Below the pieces are notes generated by a model. It ran no database searches. It had not been told where the DNA came from and was given only the letters and a program-made list of their open reading frames with translations. The position numbers and the translations under genes were made by a program. 64,000 bases of DNA from Sulfurospirillum diekertiae (GTDB lineage Bacteria > Campylobacterota > Campylobacteria > Campylobacterales > Sulfurospirillaceae): contig NZ_CP039734.2 in NCBI RefSeq assembly GCF_011769985.2, positions 1,984,001 to 2,048,000 of the forward strand, written 5' to 3'. Below, one piece after another: positions 58,660 through 64,000 of this stretch (within the stretch, counting starts at the first letter, position 1; each line of letters opens with the position of its first letter).

Positions 58660-60749
58660 TTATCGCTTTTTCCACACACTGACATGTAACGTTTTTATCA
58701 CACTTTTACGTTCACTTTCTTTCACTTCTAAACGCATCGTCAGTGGCTTTACATGTAAAGTAAAAAAGACCGATAAATGCTCATTGAGGGCATCAAATGT
58801 ATTGTATTTTTCACCATTTTTCTTAAAGCCTCCTAGCCATTTAGCACGAGGTGTTTTGGCTTCATCCCAGTCATAGCTACTTGCAATCACTAAAAATCCC
58901 CCAGCATTGAGACGCTCTTTGATCTTTTCTAAAAAAAGCGCAGGATCGTACAAAGTATCCAATACATCATTGGCAAGAATAAGATCGTATCCGTCAAAAT
59001 AAGGCTTCATATTGTGCGGGTCTGCTTGCCAAAATTCTACTTTTTGGACACGCGGATCAATGCCAAAATCACTGAGATTTTTTTCAATAAACAGTGCTAA
59101 TTCGCCCTCTTCTTTTAAGGCGTATTTGAGTTTGCCACTCTCTTTGAAATTGGTTGCAAGCCTCACAACACGTGCGGTAAATTCAATGCCATGTACCATT
59201 TCAAAATGGCGTGCAAGTGAAAATGTTCCCCTGCCGATTCCACACCCAATTTCCAATGCTTTTGCTTTTGAACCCCTTAAACCGATACAAAACTGTGCCA
59301 TTTCTTCATAATAATTAGGCTCTTTTTGACCAAAATGGGCATCGCAAATTTTAGAAAGGGCAAAATCTGTCTCGTAAAATACGGAGTGTGTTTCGACTGG
59401 CTCATTGGACTCAATATAGCGAAAACCTGCATGTTGGTAAAAATGGCGGCGAAAGGCGTAGCGAGATGCACGAATAATCTCATTTCCCGTACTGATCCAC
59501 GAGCCACCCTTAATGATATTGTGCCTATCATCAAACGTAGGAACGGAAAAATCATCGTACAGTGGATGGACCATGAACCCATCAAACCCATTTATCGGCG
59601 TTTCAGTCCACTGCCACACATTGCCGATAAGATCGTAAAAATCACCAAAAGCAAACGTATCCACAGGCACAGAAGAGGCAAAATACTCGAGGTTAAGATT
59701 CGCAGGTGCCTTGTCCCAAAACGGTTCTTCTACCTTTACATGTAAATCATGCAGAACGTACCACTCCTCTTCACTCGGAAGGCGAATAGACTGCCCTGTC
59801 ACTTGACTTTTCCAGTTGCAAAAGGCTTTAGCTTCAAGGTAGTTGATCTCCACAGGCCAACTCCATGGCATTTCAATCTCTTCAGCCATAAGACGAAGTT
59901 TGTATCCTGAAGCATCAATTCGCCAAAAAAGAGGCATGGTCGCATTTTTGTACGTACGCCATTTCCAGCCCTCTTCACTCCAAAAACTTTGCGTTTCATA
60001 CCCTTTATTGGCAACAAACGCTAAAAATTCGGCATTGGAGACGAGGTATTTGGAGGCTTTAAAGTCTTTGACCTCTTTTACATGTAAACCGTATTCATTA
60101 TCCCAACCGTACAGTGCATCGTCTCGTTTCTTCTCTAAACGAAGCGTTGAGCCTTTTACATGTAATAATTCATTTTTTACAATCGGGGTATCCAATGGAC
60201 AGACTTTCCAAAAATTGCTCGGAGTAACTCTTTCTAACGGTAATTGGCGAATAAGAACCGAGGAGGTTTCCAGATGAATACGCTGCTCAATGCCCATCAT
60301 TATCGCCCAAAAAGGACTTTCCCACGAAATGGGCATTGTAAGAGGTAACGTGTCGATAAGCTCTAAAATTTTAACTTTAACGGCATCACGATATGCCCTA
60401 ATTTCAGATATGCGTGGCCATCTATAATTCGATTGGTTCAGATCGTCCCAACTCATTTCATCCACACCAATCGCAAAAATCGACTCGAATGTTGGATTGA
60501 TGCGCTTATCAATCAGCTTGGCAAGAACCAGTTTATTGATAAAAAAAAGGTTGCGGTATGACCAAAATAAAAAACAAGAGGATGACGCAAAGGATCTGCT
60601 GTGAGGTAATAACTCTCCTCGTCCTTCATCAACTCAAAGAGTTTCTCATACACCGTATAGGTTTTGAGGAAATACTCTCTAATTTCTGCCCTTTTTTGCT
60701 CTGCGCTTCCCACATTAAGAAGAATATTACGCGTTGGGATAAGTTGCAT
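58660..60749 (-). pseudogene. ovoA: OvoA-like 5-histidylcysteine sulfoxide synthase / methyltransferase, split by a frameshift
   Basis: The two frames join into about 695 residues, normal for OvoA. The N-terminal part (60513-60749, 78 codons) reads DPLRHPLVFYFGHTATFF and then stops after a wrong tail. The rest (58660 to about 60540) starts INKLVLAKLID when one T is added or two are removed. The break is in a run of eight A (60541-60548). Domains: DinB-like iron site, FGE-sulfatase domain (about 290-420; IRLPSEEEWYVLHDLH, then GNVWQWTE), and a C-terminal SAM methyltransferase (EIGCGIGRGTFSLA). The longest ATG-initiated part starts at 60465. OvoA makes ovothiol from His and Cys. Confidence 0.85.
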
Positions 60750-60750
60750 G

Positions 60751-61551
60751 TTACGCCTTTAAGCTGTCTTGAATCGCTTTAATATCTTTAAGTGCCAAAG
60801 CTAAATCATCAAGATCAAGCATATTCGGTCCATCGCAGAGTGCCTCACACGGGTTAAAATGGGTTTCAAAGAAGAAACCATCCACACCCACAGCCGCAGC
60901 CGCGCGTGAAAGAGGGCGGACGTATTCGCGTTTCCCACCGCTTTTGCCTCCCTCCGTTCCAGGCATTTGCACCGAATGGGTTGCATCGAAAACAACGGGA
61001 GCAAACTCTCTCATAATGACAAAACTACGTGCGTCCACAACCAAATTGCCGTATCCAAATGTACTGCCGCGCTCGGTGAGCCACACACCCGCTTTTTTAG
61101 CAGCATCGTAGCCCTCTTCTTTAACTCCTCTGGTATCGAGCACTTTTTTCACCGAATAACGCATATCCGCAGGGTTTAAAAACTGCCCTTTTTTGATGTT
61201 CACCACGCATTTGGTCTGTGCGGCCGCGACTAAAAGATCGGTTTGACGACATAAAAAGGCCGGGATTTGAAGCACATCGACCACTTCACCCACAGGTTTT
61301 GCTTGGGTGTAGTCGTGAATGTCTGTTAAAAGTTTGTATCCAAACTGTGATCTCACCTCATCTAAAAGTTTTAAACCCTCATCCATTCCTGGACCTCTAA
61401 AACTGTCGATACTGGTGCGATTGGCTTTATCAAAACTGCTTTTAAAATAAAAATCTATGGTGTTATCTTCGTGATAGCTCATTAATTTTTCGGCAACCCT
61501 AAACAGGTTGTCTCTGCTTTCAATGACACACGGTCCTGCGATTAAAATCAC
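60751..61551 (-). CDS. kdsA: 3-deoxy-D-manno-octulosonate 8-phosphate synthase
   Basis: 266 residues. AGPCVIES at the start, FYFKSSFDKANRTSIDSFRGPGMDEGL, KKGQFLNPADMRYSVKK and FDATHSVQMPG are KdsA marks. It condenses phosphoenolpyruvate and arabinose 5-phosphate to KDO-8-phosphate for lipopolysaccharide. The start overlaps the transporter stop by 4 nt, and its stop is one base from the ovoA start. Confidence 0.95.
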   Translation of the reverse strand: MILIAGPCVIESRDNLFRVAEKLMSYHEDNTIDFYFKSSFDKANRTSIDSFRGPGMDEGLKLLDEVRSQFGYKLLTDIHDYTQAKPVGEVVDVLQIPAFLCRQTDLLVAAAQTKCVVNIKKGQFLNPADMRYSVKKVLDTRGVKEEGYDAAKKAGVWLTERGSTFGYGNLVVDARSFVIMREFAPVVFDATHSVQMPGTEGGKSGGKREYVRPLSRAAAAVGVDGFFFETHFNPCEALCDGPNMLDLDDLALALKDIKAIQDSLKA

Positions 61552-62456
61552 TCTTTCTCCTTTGCTACAATAATTCCACTAAGAACAACTAAGAGTATAC
61601 CAAATAGTCCAAGAATATCGGGTAAACCATCCCCTAAAATAATGCCGATAATCAGCGAGAAGAAGATAATCGAATACCCAGCTGCGCCTACAATTCCCGC
61701 TTTGGTAGTTGCAAATGCCTTGGTCATATAAACTTGCCCAATAGCACCGGAAAAGCCCATTAACACGATATAAAGCCACTGAATTCCCTGAGGCAGCACA
61801 AAATGCCCCAGCATAAAATCAAACATCGGTGTATGGAAAAATTCACTCAAAACCATAAAAAGTGCGGGGAAAAATGTTCCGGTACAGACAAAGGCAAGCA
61901 CAATAACACGTGTATCATACACACGGTTTAGCTCTCGAACACTCGTGTAGGCAAGTGCTGCACCAAGTCCACTAAAAAGCCCAAAAAGATCCGTTTTGGA
62001 AAGCATTAAACCATTGGGTTTCATGACAAAAACGATACCGATAAATCCAACAAAAACAGCGACCCACCCTTTCCAACCAATTTTTTCTTTCAAAAAGAAA
62101 AAGGCCAAAATAGCGGTAAAAATAGGCGCAGTGCGTGAAAATGTAATCGCATCGGCAAGGGGAATATGGGCAATGTTGTAGAAAAAAACCAACATCGAAG
62201 CAAAACCAATGAGGGCACGAAAAAGAAGCAACCAAGGCTTTCCGCCAATTTGTTTTATCGGCAGTTTAAAAATACTCAGTGCTACAAAAAGCATTGTCAA
62301 ACCATTGCGAAAAAAGACCACTTCCACCGAATCCATGCTTTGAGAAAGAACCTTGGCAAAAGCGCCATCAAACGCAAAGCTAAACGAAGAGAGTAACATG
62401 AACAGAACACCTCTGTTTATGCCTCCAAAAAACTGTCTCAAGATGACTCCGATCAA
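61548..62456 (-). CDS. DMT-superfamily (EamA) transporter
   Basis: 302 residues, ten TM helices in two EamA halves. The first half has FAKVLSQSMDSVEVVFFRNGLTM and FSRTAPIFTAILAFFFLKEKIGWKGWVAVFVGFIGIVFVM, the second FSGAIGQVYMTKAFATTKAG. The substrate is unknown. It is the first gene of the kdsA operon, where C. jejuni, as I recall, has the integral membrane gene Cj0385c. It diverges from the MscS-family gene. Confidence 0.85.
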   Translation of the reverse strand: MIGVILRQFFGGINRGVLFMLLSSFSFAFDGAFAKVLSQSMDSVEVVFFRNGLTMLFVALSIFKLPIKQIGGKPWLLLFRALIGFASMLVFFYNIAHIPLADAITFSRTAPIFTAILAFFFLKEKIGWKGWVAVFVGFIGIVFVMKPNGLMLSKTDLFGLFSGLGAALAYTSVRELNRVYDTRVIVLAFVCTGTFFPALFMVLSEFFHTPMFDFMLGHFVLPQGIQWLYIVLMGFSGAIGQVYMTKAFATTKAGIVGAAGYSIIFFSLIIGIILGDGLPDILGLFGILLVVLSGIIVAKEKE

Positions 62457-62531
62457 GCTATAAGTATGAAATCTTAATCAATTCTGTGTTAAAATCCGTT
62501 GATATTTGCATCTTAACCCTTAGGAGAAAGT

Positions 62532-63602
62532 ATGGATCTCCAACATATTTTAGAGTATAGCCTTTTTGGATTGCCTATTACCCATATTGCAATTGCCATC
62601 ACTCTTTTTTTACTCGGATTAGCCTTAAAAAATCTTATTGCAAGCATTATTCTCAAACCTCTTAGAACCATTGCTAAACGTACCAAAACGACCACCGATG
62701 ACAAAATTATCGCTGTTCTTGAAGAGCCTTTGAAATTCTCTATCGTCTTGGTTACCACATACATTGCAACCCTTTGGCTTCCTTTTAGAAGCTTTGACCA
62801 TGTTGTCGATCTTGCGATCAAATCGTTTGAAACGTTTATTATTTTTTGGATTTTGTATCGAATGGTGGATAAATTTTCCAATCTCTTTAGTTTTTTCTCT
62901 TCTAAATTTGGTAAAGAGTTGCATCAAGATATTCAACATTTCATTACAAAGGCCTTGCGCATCTTTCTTATTGCTCTAGGTATTATGGCAGTTTTGCAGG
63001 AATGGGGCATCAATGTCAGCGCTTTTGTCGCATCCTTAGGACTAGGAGGTTTAGCCTTTGCCCTCGCGGCTAAAGATACCGTTGCCAATCTTTTTGGTTC
63101 ATTGGTTATTTTTACAGACCGTCCTTTTAAAGTGGGCGATTGGGTCGAAACACCCGCAGTTGAAGGAATGATCGAAGAGATTGGGATTCGCTCAACCAAA
63201 ATTCGTACCTTCGCACAAGCCCTCGTGAGTATGCCAAACGCAACACTTGCCAATACCCCCATTACCAACTGGTCTCGCATGGGAAAACGTCGTGTTAAAA
63301 CACGTTTGGGTCTTACCTACAACACCTCAGTGGAGCAGATGAAAGCCATTATCCAAGAGATAAAAACCATGCTCAAAAAACACCCCGATGTCCACCAAGA
63401 GACCATTTTGGTGAGTTTTGATGAGTTTGATAACAGCGCACTCAGTATTTTTCTTTACTTTTTTACCAAAACAACCGTTTGGTTAGAGTATTTACATGTA
63501 AGGGAAGATGTTAATTTTAAAATTATGGAGATCGTTGCACGCAACGGTGCGCAGTTCGCATTTCCTTCTCAAACGCTCTATGTCGAGAGTTTACCAAAAT
63601 AA
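62532..63602 (+). CDS. MscS-family mechanosensitive channel, larger type
   Basis: 356 residues, five TM helices (about 15-35, 70-90, 97-115, 140-160 and 165-190), longer than classic MscS. The pore and following region, VASLGLGGLAFALAAKDTVANLFGSLVIFTDRPFKVGDWVE, is the MscS signature. NATLANTPITNWSRM and the C-terminal beta domain match YnaI/YbdG-type members. Likely an osmotic safety valve. AGGAGAAAGT precedes the ATG. Confidence 0.87.
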   Translation: MDLQHILEYSLFGLPITHIAIAITLFLLGLALKNLIASIILKPLRTIAKRTKTTTDDKIIAVLEEPLKFSIVLVTTYIATLWLPFRSFDHVVDLAIKSFETFIIFWILYRMVDKFSNLFSFFSSKFGKELHQDIQHFITKALRIFLIALGIMAVLQEWGINVSAFVASLGLGGLAFALAAKDTVANLFGSLVIFTDRPFKVGDWVETPAVEGMIEEIGIRSTKIRTFAQALVSMPNATLANTPITNWSRMGKRRVKTRLGLTYNTSVEQMKAIIQEIKTMLKKHPDVHQETILVSFDEFDNSALSIFLYFFTKTTVWLEYLHVREDVNFKIMEIVARNGAQFAFPSQTLYVESLPK

Positions 63603-63649
63603 CAGCAAACACAGAGTATAATCAATCTAATTATGCAATAAAGGTTACT

Positions 63650-64000
63650 ATGAAGAAAATTGCCATTATCGGGCTACCCAATGTGGGGAAAAGCTCACTT
63701 TTTAATCGCATCGCTAAACAACGCATTGCGATTACTTCTGATTTCAGCGGAACTACACGTGACATTAAAACGCATCAAGTCTATATCACCGAAAAACCAT
63801 GTCTTCTTTTAGATACAGGCGGGCTTGATAAATCCACCGAACTGTTTGAAAATGTTCACAATATGTCGATGGAAGCCTCTAAAAAAGCCGATATTATCAT
63901 CATGGTCGTTGATGGTAAAATGCTCCCCAGCGATGAAGAGAAAAAAATCTTTTACGCCCTTCAAGCACGTAAAAAACCGATCGCTTTGGTCATCAATAAA
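63650..64000 (+). CDS. der: GTPase Der (EngA), N-terminal fragment
   Basis: The first 117 codons of a gene that continues past the window. The first GTPase domain shows G1 GLPNVGKSS near residue 8, the GTTRD switch I (residue 34) and G3 DTGG near 58. Der has two such domains and assembles the 50S ribosome. AAAGG lies 5 nt before the ATG. The order kdsA-neighbour-der resembles C. jejuni Cj0384c-Cj0386. Confidence 0.92.
   Translation, partial: MKKIAIIGLPNVGKSSLFNRIAKQRIAITSDFSGTTRDIKTHQVYITEKPCLLLDTGGLDKSTELFENVHNMSMEASKKADIIIMVVDGKMLPSDEEKKIFYALQARKKPIALVINK

Overview
The window is chromosomal DNA of a Campylobacterota (epsilonproteobacterial) bacterium, most likely Sulfurospirillum or a close relative. 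This is inferred from content, not from a database search. The supporting signs are: a fused ispDF gene in the block dapD-mrp-ispDF-atypical response regulator-sat-pgpA; the block kdsA-(ovoA)-ribH-nusB-pyrF next to der; both resembling the Campylobacter jejuni gene order as I remember it; a Hyf/Hyc-type group 4 NiFe hydrogenase; a tungsten/molybdenum aldehyde:ferredoxin oxidoreductase; and AT-rich coding DNA.

Layout. 1-2.4 kb: 3' end of a Hyf-type hydrogenase operon (large subunit C-terminus, ferredoxin, small subunit, HycH-like protein, HycI-type protease). 2.6-5.1 kb: a fused GH17/GT2 beta-glucan synthase. 5.3-8.3 kb: aldehyde:ferredoxin oxidoreductase with two MoaD/ThiS-like carriers and a ThiF/MoeB-like activating enzyme. 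8.4-9.9 kb: a diguanylate cyclase and a small Cys-rich protein. 9.9-16 kb: the conserved dapD/mrp and ispDF/response regulator/sat/pgpA block. 16-23 kb: YceI, YigZ and a molybdate/tungstate uptake locus (modE-modA-TOBE-modB-modC, a second binding protein, a second permease broken by a frameshift, modD). 23-31 kb: dacA, proC, a MacAB-TolC-type exporter, an RMD1-family protein and an MscS channel. 31-40.6 kb: a FIST-PAS-GGDEF-EAL signalling protein and accessory genes (cupin, DUF4209/HEPN-like, dinD, SRPBCC, Sel1 repeats, AraC, LysE, hemerythrin). 40.9-55.2 kb: an integrated mobilizable element. 55.2-64 kb: tRNA-Ser(GCU), AsmA, then an operon DMT transporter-kdsA-ovoA(frameshifted)-ribH-nusB-pyrF, an MscS-family protein and the start of der.

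The element sits in the 3' end of tRNA-Ser(GCU). It has a tyrosine integrase beside the tRNA, direct att repeats, paired arm-type repeats near both ends of its 12.8-kb core, an SF3-type primase-helicase, about 15 TGCCACA iterons, a relaxase with a ribbon-helix-helix accessory protein, a VirD4-type coupling protein and a large TraG-N protein. It has no visible VirB4 or pilus genes, so I read it as a plasmid-like integrated element mobilized by a helper. A third att copy and a diverged duplicate of the flank bracket an extra 1.5-kb cassette of three unknown envelope genes.

The most unusual signal is a 12-bp palindrome, TTTACATGTAAA (core TTACATGTAA). I count about 30 copies in the host-like DNA and none in the integrated element. 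It lies mostly inside genes, read as LHVK or (F)TCK, and sometimes between genes. It behaves like a highly iterated genome-signature palindrome of unknown role. Two genes, modB2 and ovoA, carry clear single frameshifts; the ovoA one falls in a run of eight identical bases and could be a phase-variable switch, a decayed gene or an assembly error.
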